A stretch of 64,000 bases of DNA from JAKAWQ01 sp963745975 (lineage in GTDB: Bacteria > Pseudomonadota > Alphaproteobacteria > Acetobacterales > Acetobacteraceae). The notes under the pieces are model-generated. The model worked only from the letters and a program-made list of their open reading frames with translations. It did no database searches and had not been told where the DNA came from. The position numbers and the translations under genes are program-made. The DNA lies in contig CAVUZJ010000009.1 of NCBI GenBank assembly GCA_963745975.1, forward strand, positions 558,001-622,000. Direction: 5' to 3'. Of this stretch, positions 46,132 through 55,205 are shown piece by piece (the first letter of the stretch is position 1; every line of letters starts with the position of its first letter).

Positions 46132-47181
46132 ATGACGGGGCTCATCGAGCCGCTCGGCCTCCTCGACGGGCCGGGCGCGGCGGCCGCGATCGCCGCCGGC
46201 ACCGCGCTGCCGCTCGCCGGCGGCCCGATGGCCTTCAGCCTCGCCCGCCTGCTCCCCGATCCGGTACCCATTCCTGTTGCCGACATCCCGCCCGGCTGGC
46301 AGGAGGCCCTGGCGCGTCTGACCCGCCCCCCGGAACCGGAGTGGTGTGCGCGGCCGGCGATCATGGGCGTCCTCAACGTGACCCCGGACAGCTTCAGCGA
46401 CGGCGGCGAGCACCTCGACCCGGGCGAGGCCGTTGCCGCCGGGCTCGCGATGGCGGCCGCGGGCGCCGCCGTCGTCGATGTCGGCGGCGAGAGCATGCGC
46501 CCCGGCGCCCGGCCCACCCCGCCCGAGACCGAGCAGGCGCGCATCCTGCCGGTGATCCGTGCGCTGGCGCGCCAGGGTGTCACCGTCTCGGTCGATACGC
46601 GCCATGCCGCGACGATGGAGCGGGCCCTCGCCGAGGGTGCTGCCATCGTCAACGACGTCTCCGCCCTCGCCCACGATCCCCGAGCGGCCGCTATCGTGGC
46701 CCGCGCGGGCGCGCCCGTCGTGCTGATGCATATGCGGGGCGATCCGCAGACCATGGGTTCGCTCGCGCGCTATGAGGACGTGGCGGTCGAGGTGGTTCGC
46801 GAGCTCGCGCTCCGCCTCGCCGCCGCCGAGGCGGCCGGCATTCCCCGCCGCCGCATCGCGCTCGATCCCGGCATCGGGTTTGCGAAGACCGCGGCGCACA
46901 ATCTCGAGCTCCTCGCCCGCCTCCCGCTTCTGCTCACTCTCGGCTGCCCGCTGGTGGTGGGCGTCTCGCGCAAGGGTTTCATCGGCCGGCTCTCGGGCGT
47001 CCCCGAGCCGCGCGGCCGGCTCGCCGGGTCGCTTGCGGCGGCGCTTTTTGCGCTCGGCCGCGGCGCCACCGTGCTTCGCGTCCATGACGTGGCGGAGGCC
47101 GCGCAGGCCGTTCGCGTCTGGCAGGCGCTTTCGCAAGGGGCGCCGCTCGCGCCGGTTTCATTTGCCGCGGCGGCCGGCTAG
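46132..47181 (+). CDS. folP: Dihydropteroate synthase
   Basis: A 349-residue folate enzyme that joins p-aminobenzoate and hydroxymethyldihydropterin; target of sulfonamides. The TIM barrel (about residues 78-345) has IMGVLNVTPDSFSDGG, VDVGGESMRPGA, IVNDVSAL, DPGIGFAKT and VGVSRKGFIG. The N-terminal 75 residues are an unconserved extension found also in several relatives. It overlaps no gene and follows ftsH by 37 bases; ftsH-folP-glmM order is common in Gram-negatives. Confidence 0.95.
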   Translation: MTGLIEPLGLLDGPGAAAAIAAGTALPLAGGPMAFSLARLLPDPVPIPVADIPPGWQEALARLTRPPEPEWCARPAIMGVLNVTPDSFSDGGEHLDPGEAVAAGLAMAAAGAAVVDVGGESMRPGARPTPPETEQARILPVIRALARQGVTVSVDTRHAATMERALAEGAAIVNDVSALAHDPRAAAIVARAGAPVVLMHMRGDPQTMGSLARYEDVAVEVVRELALRLAAAEAAGIPRRRIALDPGIGFAKTAAHNLELLARLPLLLTLGCPLVVGVSRKGFIGRLSGVPEPRGRLAGSLAAALFALGRGATVLRVHDVAEAAQAVRVWQALSQGAPLAPVSFAAAAG

Positions 47182-47220
47182 CGCAAGAACAGCCGAGCGA
47201 GCGATATTTCCGGGACCGGT

Positions 47221-48597
47221 ATGAATACTTCGCGACGCCTCTTCGGCACCGACGGCATCCGCGGCACCGCCAACGCCGACCCGATGACCGCCGAGACCGC
47301 ACTTCGGCTCGGCCAGGCGGCCGGCCTGCTCTTCACCCGCGGCCTCCATCGCCACCGCGTCCTCATCGGCAAGGACACGCGGCTTTCGGGCTACATGCTC
47401 GAACCGGCGCTGGTCGCGGGCTTCATCAGCGCGGGAATGGACGTGGCGATCGCCGGCCCCCTGCCGACGCCGGCGATCGCCATGCTCACCCGCTCGCTCC
47501 GCGCCGATCTGGGCGTGATGATCTCGGCCTCGCACAACCCGTTCGAGGATAACGGGATCAAGCTCTTCGGCCCGGACGGGCAGAAGCTCTCGGACGAAAC
47601 CGAGGCCGAGATCGAGACGCTGATGGGCGCCGACCTCGCCGCCCAACTCGCCACGCCAGCGCGCCTCGGCCGGGCCGCGCGGCTCGACGACGCGGCCGGC
47701 CGGTATATCGAGGGGGCAAAGGCGACCTTTCCGCGCGGATTGCGCCTCGACGGCCTCCGGATCGTCGTCGATTGCGCTCACGGCGCCGCCTACAAGGTGG
47801 CGCCGACCGTCCTCTGGGAGCTCGGCGCGGAGGTCGTTCCGCTCGGCGTCGCGCCGGACGGGTTCAACATCAATCGCGGCTGCGGCTCGACGGTGCCCGA
47901 GTTCTTCTGCGCCCAGGTGGTGGAGCACGGCGCCGACCTCGGCATCGCGCTCGATGGGGACGCCGATCGGCTGCTGCTCGCCGACGAGCGCGGCGAGCTG
48001 ATCGACGGCGATCAGATCCTCGCTCTCATCGCCCGTTCCTGGCGACGCGAGGGGCGCCTCTCCGGCGAGGCCATCGTTGCCACGGTGATGTCAAATCTCG
48101 GGCTCGACCGGTTCCTCGGCGGGCTGGGCCTGGCACTCCATCGGACGAAGGTCGGCGACCGCTATGTCGCCGCCGAGATGCGGGCGCGTGGGATCAATGT
48201 CGGTGGCGAGCAGTCGGGCCACATGATCCTTTCCGACTTCGCGACGACCGGGGACGGGCTGGTGGCGGCGCTCCAGGTGCTCGCCGTGATCGTTGCCGAG
48301 GGCCGGAAGGCGAGCGAGGTTTGCCAGGTCTTCCGCCCGCTGCCGCAGCTTCTGCGCAGCGTCCGCTTCGCCCCGGGATGCTCGCCGCTCTCCTCCCCCG
48401 CGGTGATCGCGGGGATCGCCGAGGCCGAGGCGCGGCTCAATGGCGCCGGGCGGCTGCTCATCCGCCCGAGCGGAACGGAGCCGGTCATCCGCGTCATGGT
48501 CGAGGCGGAGGACGAGGCGCTGGTGCAGGACGTCGTCACGGGTCTTTGCGAGACGATCGCGGCGGCCACGCACATGGCGGGCGCCCGCACCTCCTGA
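47221..48597 (+). CDS. glmM: Phosphoglucosamine mutase
   Basis: A 458-residue alpha-D-phosphohexomutase converting glucosamine-6-P to glucosamine-1-P for peptidoglycan and LPS. The active Ser is in MISASHNPFEDNGIKLFG (about residue 104), the Mg loop is DGDADR (about 245-250), the sugar-binding loop is GGEQSGHMI, and the phosphate-binding loop is IRPSGTEPVIRVM. Full length. The stop shares one base with the thiD start (TGATG). Confidence 0.96.
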   Translation: MNTSRRLFGTDGIRGTANADPMTAETALRLGQAAGLLFTRGLHRHRVLIGKDTRLSGYMLEPALVAGFISAGMDVAIAGPLPTPAIAMLTRSLRADLGVMISASHNPFEDNGIKLFGPDGQKLSDETEAEIETLMGADLAAQLATPARLGRAARLDDAAGRYIEGAKATFPRGLRLDGLRIVVDCAHGAAYKVAPTVLWELGAEVVPLGVAPDGFNINRGCGSTVPEFFCAQVVEHGADLGIALDGDADRLLLADERGELIDGDQILALIARSWRREGRLSGEAIVATVMSNLGLDRFLGGLGLALHRTKVGDRYVAAEMRARGINVGGEQSGHMILSDFATTGDGLVAALQVLAVIVAEGRKASEVCQVFRPLPQLLRSVRFAPGCSPLSSPAVIAGIAEAEARLNGAGRLLIRPSGTEPVIRVMVEAEDEALVQDVVTGLCETIAAATHMAGARTS

Positions 48598-49409
48598 TGC
48601 GCGGACGCGTGCTGGCGATCGCCGGCTCGGACTCGAGCGGCGGGGCCGGCATTCAGGCGGACGTGAAGACCGTCACCGCGCTCGGCGCCTATGCCGCGAC
48701 GGCGATCACGGCAATCACGGTTCAGGATTCGCGCGCCGTGCACGCGGTGTACAAGCTGCCGCCTTCGCTCATCGCCGGGCAGATCGCGCACGCGCTCGCC
48801 GATCCCGGGGCGGATGCGGTGAAGACGGGGATGCTGGTCGATGCGCCGACCATCGCGGCGGTCGCTGGCGCCTTACGTGCGGCCGCCGGCATCCCGCTCG
48901 TCGTCGATCCCGTGATGCTCGCCTCGAGCGGGGCGCGGTTGCTCGCGGAGGACGCGCTCGGCGCGCTCCGCACGGATCTCTTTCCGCTTGCTGCGCTCGT
49001 CACGCCGAACGTGCCGGAGGCCGAGATTCTCGCCGGCATGAAGATCCGCGACCGCGGATCGATGGAGCGGGCGGCCCGCGCCATCGGCGCCCGCGCAGTG
49101 CTGGTGAAGGGCGGCCACCTGCCGGGCGAGACGGTGGTGGACGTGCTCGTGACCGAGGCCGGCGTCATCGTCTTCGAGCAGCCGCGGATCCCGGGGGCCC
49201 CCTGCCGCGGCACCGGCTGCACGCTCGCGAGCGCGATCGCGACAGGGCTCGCGCAGGGGATGCGCCTCGCCGATGCGGTCGGCCGCGCGCGGGCCTATCT
49301 TCAGGCGGCGATCGCAACCGCGCCCGCGATCGGCGTGGGTCCGCGCCCGCTCAACCATGCGGTCACCGTCGATATCCGGCGGATCGAGACCGGCCCGAAG
49401 CTGGCCTGA
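48597..49409 (+). CDS. thiD: Hydroxymethylpyrimidine / phosphomethylpyrimidine kinase
   Basis: A 270-residue ribokinase-fold enzyme that phosphorylates HMP twice for thiamine synthesis. Motifs: VLAIAGSDSSGGAGIQADVKT at the start, VKTGMLVDA, VVDPVMLASSGARLL, TPNVPEAEILAG, VLVKGGHLPG, and the anion hole CRGTGCTLASAIA. Length matches. It is translationally coupled to glmM. No TPP riboswitch is expected or seen inside the operon. Confidence 0.94.
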   Translation: MRGRVLAIAGSDSSGGAGIQADVKTVTALGAYAATAITAITVQDSRAVHAVYKLPPSLIAGQIAHALADPGADAVKTGMLVDAPTIAAVAGALRAAAGIPLVVDPVMLASSGARLLAEDALGALRTDLFPLAALVTPNVPEAEILAGMKIRDRGSMERAARAIGARAVLVKGGHLPGETVVDVLVTEAGVIVFEQPRIPGAPCRGTGCTLASAIATGLAQGMRLADAVGRARAYLQAAIATAPAIGVGPRPLNHAVTVDIRRIETGPKLA

Positions 49410-49412
49410 TCC

Positions 49413-49694
49413 TCATTCCTTGGAGGCGTGGACGCCCGCCTTCGCCACCGCGCTCTCGCAGAAATAGGCGCCCTTCTTCGTCTTGCCGAACCATCGCGAC
49501 CCGGAGAGATGATAGACGTCGGTGCGCAGGTTGGCCCAAACCACAATGTCCTTCCCGCAGGATTTCTGCGCCGCGGCAAGCGAGGCGTAATGCGGGACGG
49601 CCTCGAGTGAGATCGTCTTGGCGGCAAAGGCAGGGACGGGCGAGAGGGCGATGGCAAGCCAAAGAAGCAGCGCAACCTTGCCCGATGCGGCCAT
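49413..49694 (-). CDS. Small secreted protein with a sunset-like domain
   Basis: A 93-residue exported protein. An N-terminal signal peptide (KVALLLWLAIALSPVPAFAA) precedes a compact region (about residues 25-93), VVWANLRTDVYHLSGSRWFG then TKKGAYFCESAVAKAGVHA. The pattern VVW-N-x-S/T-VYH-x-x-G-x-x-x-x-G-T-K-x-G-x-[YF]-x-C-E, with the trailing A-x-x-x-G, is the one seen in 'sunset' domain proteins. Two Cys residues (one in KSCGKD, one in FCES) could form a disulfide. ATG 49694 is chosen for the signal peptide; upstream ATGs at 49733 and 49784 are possible. It converges on thiD and is divergent from the FAH gene. Confidence 0.65.
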   Translation of the reverse strand: MAASGKVALLLWLAIALSPVPAFAAKTISLEAVPHYASLAAAQKSCGKDIVVWANLRTDVYHLSGSRWFGKTKKGAYFCESAVAKAGVHASKE

Positions 49695-49840
49695 TTCGCC
49701 GATGCCGTTACATCTGTTAACCTCACGAGACATAACGCGCCCGGGACGGCGCCGCAACCGCCGCCCGCATGTCTCTTGACGCACCGGCGCGGCACGGTTC
49801 AGGTGCGGGCCGTCGCGTGCGCATCGAAGGAGAAGCCGCC

Positions 49841-50533
49841 ATGGCGGAATACAAATACGTGATCGCCCCGCCCGCCGTGGTTGCGGTGCCGGTGGCCGGG
49901 GGCGGTGGGTTCCCGGTGCGGCGCGTCTTCTGCGTCGGGCGCAACTACGCCGAGCACACGCGCGAGATGGGCGGCGATCCGGACCGCGAGCCGCCGTTCT
50001 TCTTCATGAAGCCGGCGGACGCGCTGGTGCTGGATGGCGCGGACATGCCCTATCCGCCGGCAACCAAGGATCTGCACCACGAGATGGAGCTGGTGGCGGC
50101 GATCGGCACCGGTGGAGCGGACATCACCGAGCAGGAAGCGCTCGCCCATGTCTGGGGCTACGGCGCAGGCCTCGACATGACGCGGCGCGACCTTCAGGGC
50201 CAGGCCAAGAAGGAAGGAAAGCCCTGGGACATGGGCAAGGGGTTCGACCTCTCGGCGCCGATCGGCACGCTCGTCGCGGCCGAGCGGATCGGCCATCCGG
50301 CGCGCGGGCGGGTCGTGCTTCGCGTCAATGGAACCGTGCGCCAGCAGGCGGATCTCTCGCAGATGATCTGGAGCCTGCCGGAGATCATCGCCCATCTTTC
50401 GGCCCTGGTGCGGCTCGCGCCGGGCGATCTCATCTTCACCGGCACGCCTTCCGGGGTTGCTCAGGTGGGGCGCGGGGATCTTCTGGAAGGCGAGGTCGAG
50501 GGCGTCGGCAGCGTGCGCGCCCGCATCGTCTGA
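49841..50533 (+). CDS. Fumarylacetoacetate hydrolase-family protein
   Basis: A 230-residue FAH-fold enzyme. Conserved elements are VFCVGRNYAEH, FFFMKPADAL, HHEMELVAAIG (metal-binding Glu pair), VWGYGAGLDMTRRDLQ, and LIFTGTPSGVAQV. Substrates of this large family include acylpyruvates, oxaloacetate and fumarylpyruvate; the FKP-type loop and the D-M-T-R-R segment suggest the acylpyruvase/fumarylpyruvate branch. A GAAGGAGAA ribosome site is well placed. No aromatic-degradation genes are adjacent, so the substrate is open. Confidence 0.9.
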   Translation: MAEYKYVIAPPAVVAVPVAGGGGFPVRRVFCVGRNYAEHTREMGGDPDREPPFFFMKPADALVLDGADMPYPPATKDLHHEMELVAAIGTGGADITEQEALAHVWGYGAGLDMTRRDLQGQAKKEGKPWDMGKGFDLSAPIGTLVAAERIGHPARGRVVLRVNGTVRQQADLSQMIWSLPEIIAHLSALVRLAPGDLIFTGTPSGVAQVGRGDLLEGEVEGVGSVRARIV

Positions 50534-50539
50534 TGGTCA

Positions 50540-50602
50540 GTATCGGATCGCAGAGTTTCGCGGGGAGCGGAGCGACCGTGAAACGTCGCGTGAATCCGAT
50601 AC
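50540..50602. repeat. Family C palindrome, copy 2
   Basis: A 63-bp inverted repeat that begins GTATCGGAT and ends ATCCGATAC, with an inner stem GTTTCGCGG/CCGTGAAAC and loop GGAGCGGAGCGA. It begins seven bases after the FAH stop and ends 28 bases before the xthA ATG. It has the same outer ends as 41612-41675 but a different interior. Confidence 0.75.
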
Positions 50603-50630
50603 TTGGACAAACAGCGTTTGCCGGCGTTCT

Positions 50631-51452
50631 ATGAAAGCCGGCAAACGCTCGCGGCTCAGGATCGCCACCTGGAACATCAATTCGCTCCGCATGCGCCAGG
50701 ACCGGCTCGCCTCCCTCATCGACGCGCTCGAACCGGACATTCTCTGCCTTCAGGAAACAAAGGTTCCGGACGAGCTTTTCCCGGAGCTACTGCCCGCCTC
50801 GGTCGGGCTGCCGCACTTCGCCCGGCGCGGGATGAAGAGCTACAACGGGGTGGCCATCCTCTCGCGCATTCCCTTCGAGACGATCGAGGAATCGCCCGAC
50901 TGGTGCGGCAAGCGCGATTGCCGGCATCTCGCCGTGCGCCTCGATCTGCCGGGCGGGCCGGTCGAGCTCCACAACTTCTACGTGCCCGCCGGCGGCGACG
51001 TGCCGGACCCGGCCAAGAACGAGAAGTTCGCGCACAAGCTCGCCTTCGTGGCCGAGGCGCGCGAGCATTTTTCGGGAATGCCTTCCCTCTCGCGCGTGGT
51101 GGTGATGGGCGATCTCAACATCGCCCCGCTCGAGAACGATGTCTGGAGCCACCGCCAGCTGCTCGACGTGGTGAGCCATACGCCCGTCGAGACCGAGGCG
51201 CTCACCGCCTGGCGGGAGAGCGGATTCACCGACGCGGTGCGGCATTTCGTTCCGGAAGAGGAAAAACTATTCACCTGGTGGTCGTATCGCAACCGCGACT
51301 GGCGCAGCTCCGATCGCGGCCGGCGGCTTGACCATATCTGGGTGTCCGACGATCTCGCGGGCACGCTCGCGCGGCAGACGGTACTCGCCGATGCGCGGGA
51401 CTGGGAGCGCGCCTCCGACCACGTGCCGGTGTGTGTGGAGATGCGGGTGTGA
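50631..51452 (+). CDS. xthA: Exodeoxyribonuclease III / AP endonuclease
   Basis: A 273-residue EEP-fold nuclease. Catalytic residues: RIATWNINSLRMR (Asn), CLQETKVPDELFP (metal Glu), NFYVPAGGD (Tyr), VVMGDLNIAPLENDVW (Asp/Asn), and SDHVPVCVEM (His). It cuts 5' to abasic sites and trims blocked 3' ends in base excision repair. The ATG is set by the conserved start; the repeat C2 fills the space just upstream. The stop overlaps the next gene's GTG. Confidence 0.94.
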   Translation: MKAGKRSRLRIATWNINSLRMRQDRLASLIDALEPDILCLQETKVPDELFPELLPASVGLPHFARRGMKSYNGVAILSRIPFETIEESPDWCGKRDCRHLAVRLDLPGGPVELHNFYVPAGGDVPDPAKNEKFAHKLAFVAEAREHFSGMPSLSRVVVMGDLNIAPLENDVWSHRQLLDVVSHTPVETEALTAWRESGFTDAVRHFVPEEEKLFTWWSYRNRDWRSSDRGRRLDHIWVSDDLAGTLARQTVLADARDWERASDHVPVCVEMRV

Positions 51453-52864
51453 CACCTGTGGAAGCGCTCACGCTGCTATGGCGTGAGGCTCGCCTTCCGG
51501 ACACGGCGCTCGAGCGGATTATTTTCCTAGGCAGCGATCCGGTGCTGCCGTCCTCATTCGCGATCGGCACGGCGGCGGCGGCGAGCATCGGCGCGCAGGC
51601 ACTGGCAGCCGCCTTGATGCTCGAGCGGCGCGGTGGGCCCGCGCCCGAGGCGGCCCCGCGCCCCGCGGTGCGCGTGGCGCTGCGCGACGCGGCGATCGAG
51701 TTCCGCTCCGAGCGCTATCTCCGCGTGAACGGCGCGCCGCCGCCCGATCCCCATGATTCGATCCACGGGCTCTATCGCACCGCGGACGGCTGGGTCCGGC
51801 TGCACACGAATTTCCCGCATCACCATGACGGCCTGCTGCATCTCCTCGGCTGCGCCCATGACAAGGCGGCGGTGGCTCGCGCGCTCTCGCAGCGGCAAGC
51901 GGAGACGTTCGACCGCGAGGCAACCGCGGCGGGCCTCGCGGTGGCCTGGCTCCGCTCCTTCACGGACTGGGACGCAAGCCCCGAGGGGGCGGCGCTTTCT
52001 GCGCAGCCGACGGTCTCGCTCGCGCGGACCGGCGATGCGCCGGCAGTTCCCCCGGCCTCGCCCCTTCCCCCGGCGTCACGCCCGCTCGCAGGCGTGCGCG
52101 TGCTCGACCTGACGCGCGTGATCGCGGGCCCCGTCGCGGGCCGGGCGCTGGCCGCCTTCGGGGCCGATGTCCTCGCGATCGCAGCACCCCACCTGCCGCA
52201 GTTGGGGGCCGCGGTGATCGACACCGGGCGGGGAAAGCTCTCCGCCTTCCTCGATCTTCGCGAGCAGCGGGCGCGCGAGCTTCTCAGCGAGCTTGTTCGC
52301 TCGGCGGACGTGTTCCTTCAGTCCTACCGGCCGGGGGCGCTCGACCGCTACGGATTTGGCGTCGAGGATGTGGCGCGGCTCAATCCCGGGATCGTCCATG
52401 CGACGCTCTCGGCCTACGGGTTCGCAGGTCCCTGGGCGGGGCGCCGCGGCTTCGACAGCCTGGTGCAGACGGCGAGCGGGTTCAACGACGCGGAGGCGAA
52501 GGCGGCCGGCGAGGCGGTGCCGAAGCCGCTCCCCGCGCAGGCGCTCGACCACGGCTCGGGGCATCTGCTCGCCTTCGGGATCATCGCGGCTCTGCTGCGC
52601 CGCGACGAGGAAGGCGGCGGCTTTCGCGTCCGCGTCTCGCTCGCCCGCACCGGACTTTGGCTCCGATCGCTCGGCCGCGTCGCAGACGGGTTCGCGTGCC
52701 CGGATCCCGGCGCGTCCGACGTCGCCGACAGGCTCGAGGACGCGGACTCGGGCTTTGGGCACCTGACCGTCGTGCGCCCGGCTGCCGAGCTTCCAGCCAG
52801 CCCGCTTCGCCACGACCGGCCCGCCATGAAGCTCGGCACGCATCCTCCGACCTGGCCCGATTGA
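51449..52864 (+). CDS. Class III (CaiB/BaiF-like) CoA-transferase with unusual domain order
   Basis: A 471-residue protein. The second half (about residues 210-400) is the recognisable CoA-transferase core: LAGVRVLDLTRVIAGPVAGR, FGADVLAI, DTGRGKLSAFLDL, ADVFLQSYRPGALDRYGFG, LSAYGFAGPWAGRRGFDSLVQ. The first half (about residues 85-180) contains YRTADGWVRLHTNFPHH and related sequence that looks like the small domain normally found after the core, so the arrangement appears permuted. Proteins annotated simply as CoA transferase exist at this length. The substrate is unknown. The GTG start overlaps xthA (GTGTGA). Confidence 0.8.
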   Translation: MTPVEALTLLWREARLPDTALERIIFLGSDPVLPSSFAIGTAAAASIGAQALAAALMLERRGGPAPEAAPRPAVRVALRDAAIEFRSERYLRVNGAPPPDPHDSIHGLYRTADGWVRLHTNFPHHHDGLLHLLGCAHDKAAVARALSQRQAETFDREATAAGLAVAWLRSFTDWDASPEGAALSAQPTVSLARTGDAPAVPPASPLPPASRPLAGVRVLDLTRVIAGPVAGRALAAFGADVLAIAAPHLPQLGAAVIDTGRGKLSAFLDLREQRARELLSELVRSADVFLQSYRPGALDRYGFGVEDVARLNPGIVHATLSAYGFAGPWAGRRGFDSLVQTASGFNDAEAKAAGEAVPKPLPAQALDHGSGHLLAFGIIAALLRRDEEGGGFRVRVSLARTGLWLRSLGRVADGFACPDPGASDVADRLEDADSGFGHLTVVRPAAELPASPLRHDRPAMKLGTHPPTWPD

Positions 52865-52945
52865 GCGCTATCGGCGCGCGTCCCTCTGGTATCACGCCCG
52901 GAGGCGCGTTATGAAATTTGCGGGCATAATCTCAGGGAGGCGACA

Positions 52946-54295
52946 ATGACCCATTCATACGGTCCGACGCTCGGGCGGCGGTCAATTCTTGCGGCAGGCA
53001 TTGCCGCCGGCGGCGGGCTCGGGCTGCCGCTCTTCTCGCCGACGGCTGCGCGGGCGGCGAGCTATCCGCCGCTCGGAAGCTACCCGGCCGGCGTCTCCGG
53101 AGATACCTGCTTCATCGGGCTCACCCCGCCGCTCACCGGCGCCTACTCGGCGGACGGGAAGGACCATTCGCTCGGCTATCAGCTCGCGATCGCCCAGATC
53201 AACGAAGGCGGCGATATCCCCTCGAAGTGGGGCCTGAAGGGCAAGGGCGTGCTCGGCAAGACCATCCGCTACAAGATCGCCGACAGCGAGCTCAAGCCGA
53301 ATGTCGCCGTGCAGGAGCAGACGCAGTTCATCGAGCAGGACAATGCGATCATGATCTCGGGCTGCGTCAGCAGCGCCACCGCGATCGCGCTCGAGGAGCT
53401 GGCGCAGCGCATGAAGGTCATCAACATGGTCGGCTGCAGCGGCTCCAACGACACCACCGGGAAGGACTGCCAGCGCTACGGATTCCGCTCCCAGCCCTCG
53501 GCCTATATGGCCGCGATGGCTCTCGGCCCGGTGGTCGCCAAGGCGCTCGGATCGAATCTCAAGGTGGCCTACCTCGTGCCCGACTACACCTACGGCTTCT
53601 CGGTGTTCGACTCATTCTCCGCCGCGACCAAGAAATACGGCTGGACGGTCACCAACAAGCAGGTGGTTCCGGTGGGTGCCGCGGATTACAGCTCGGCGCT
53701 GATCAACATCGCCAATAGTGGTGCGGATATCTTCTGCAACATCGCCTTCGGCAGCGATGCGGTCGCCTCGTGCAAGCAGGCCGACCAGTTCGGCGTGCTC
53801 AAGAAGATGAAACTGGTGGTGCCGAATATCTCCGCGTTCCAGGCGCAGGAGCTCGGCGCCAACATCATGGGCGGCGTGTACGGCACGCTCGATTTCTGGT
53901 GGACGCTCGAGGATCGCTATCCGCTGGCCAAGGATTTCGTCGAGAGCTTCTATGCCGTGAACAAGTACCGCCCGAGCTGGGGCGCGCACATCGCCTACAT
54001 GCAAACCTACGTCTGGGCGCTCGCCCTTCAGCGCGCGGGCACCTTCTACCCCGTGGAGGTGATCAAGGCGTTCGAGGCGTCGCAGTCGAACCCGTTCGAT
54101 TCGACGCTCGGCAAGGTCTGGTACCGCGCCGAAGACCACCAGATGATCCGGCCCGTGCCCGTGGTGCAGGGCAAGACGCCGGCGGAGATGAAGAGCAAGG
54201 ACGATTACTTCACGGTCGTCGAGATGGTGCCCGGCGAGCAGGTGATCAATCCGGTCTCCGATCTGATGGGCTGCAAGCTCGGCGCCTATACCTGA
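52946..54295 (+). CDS. Liv-type ABC transporter periplasmic substrate-binding protein
   Basis: A 449-residue periplasmic binding protein. A Tat-like signal GRRSILAAGIAAGGG with a twin Arg and AARA cleavage region is followed by the type I binding fold (IGLTPPLTGAYSADGKDHS, SGCVSSATAIALEELAQ, LVPDYTYGFSVFDSF). Such proteins bind branched-chain amino acids, amides or urea; the ligand cannot be read here. It leads the downstream permease and ATPase genes on the same strand, with a GGGAGG ribosome site. Confidence 0.9.
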   Translation: MTHSYGPTLGRRSILAAGIAAGGGLGLPLFSPTAARAASYPPLGSYPAGVSGDTCFIGLTPPLTGAYSADGKDHSLGYQLAIAQINEGGDIPSKWGLKGKGVLGKTIRYKIADSELKPNVAVQEQTQFIEQDNAIMISGCVSSATAIALEELAQRMKVINMVGCSGSNDTTGKDCQRYGFRSQPSAYMAAMALGPVVAKALGSNLKVAYLVPDYTYGFSVFDSFSAATKKYGWTVTNKQVVPVGAADYSSALINIANSGADIFCNIAFGSDAVASCKQADQFGVLKKMKLVVPNISAFQAQELGANIMGGVYGTLDFWWTLEDRYPLAKDFVESFYAVNKYRPSWGAHIAYMQTYVWALALQRAGTFYPVEVIKAFEASQSNPFDSTLGKVWYRAEDHQMIRPVPVVQGKTPAEMKSKDDYFTVVEMVPGEQVINPVSDLMGCKLGAYT

Positions 54296-54329
54296 GAGCG
54301 GAGCGGCACGCTCTTTCATACTCCTTCGT

Positions 54330-55205
54330 ATGCCGAGCCTGCCGCTTCTTCTCGCCCAGGCCTTCAACGGGCTCGCCCTAGGCTCCCTGCTCGCGCTTTC
54401 GGCGAGCGGGCTCACCATCACGCTGGGCACGCTCGGCGTGCTCAACTTCGCGCACGGCGCGCTCTTCATGCTGGGCGCCTACGCCGCCTTCGTCGTGCTC
54501 GGCCACACGGATTCGTTCCTGCTCGCGGCCGTGGCCGGCGGCTTGTTCATGGTACTGGCCGGTCTCGTGATCGAGCGCGTGGTGATCCGGCTCTATTACG
54601 ACCGGCCGGCCGAAGATCAGATCCTCGTCACCTTCGGCGTCGGCATCCTGATCGTCGAAGGCGTGCGCTTCATCTTCGGTGGCTTGAGCCAGCGGGTGCC
54701 GCTGCCGTCCTGGGGCGAGGGCATCGTACAGCTCGGCTTCATGTTCTATCCGAAATACCGGCTGGAGGTGATCGGGATCGTGGCACTCGCCCTCCTTGCG
54801 CTCTACCTCGTGCTCTACCGGACACGCATCGGCCTCGTCGTCCGCGCCGGGATCGAGGATCCGGTGATGGTGAACATGCTCGGCATCAACGTGCGCCGGG
54901 CGTTCATGCTGGTCTTCGCGCTCGGCGTGCTGGCGGCAGGCTTCGCCGGAATGGTGTACGCGCCGCTGGTCTCGGTCGATCCCGACATGGGCGGGCCGTT
55001 CTTGGCCGAATCCTTCGTCGTCGTCGTCATCGGCGGGCTCGGCTCCTTTCCCGGCGCAATCGCGGGTGGGCTGATCGCGGGCGAGATCATCAGCCTCACG
55101 AGCGCCTTCAACGCCCAATACTCGTACGTGATGCTCTACGCGGTGATGGCGCTCCTCCTGGTGTTCCAGCCGCAGGGCCTGTTCGGCACGGAAGGCCGGG
55201 TATGA
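54330..55205 (+). CDS. livH: Branched-chain-amino-acid-type ABC permease LivH
   Basis: A 291-residue inner-membrane permease with about eight helices. LivH hallmarks: LAQAFNGLALGSLLALSASG, TLGVLNFAHGALFMLGAYA, DNMLG-type segment MVNMLGINVRRAFMLVFALG, and SFVVVVIGGLGSFPGAIAGG. It pairs with the LivM part of the following fused protein. The stop overlaps that gene by four bases. Confidence 0.92.
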   Translation: MPSLPLLLAQAFNGLALGSLLALSASGLTITLGTLGVLNFAHGALFMLGAYAAFVVLGHTDSFLLAAVAGGLFMVLAGLVIERVVIRLYYDRPAEDQILVTFGVGILIVEGVRFIFGGLSQRVPLPSWGEGIVQLGFMFYPKYRLEVIGIVALALLALYLVLYRTRIGLVVRAGIEDPVMVNMLGINVRRAFMLVFALGVLAAGFAGMVYAPLVSVDPDMGGPFLAESFVVVVIGGLGSFPGAIAGGLIAGEIISLTSAFNAQYSYVMLYAVMALLLVFQPQGLFGTEGRV

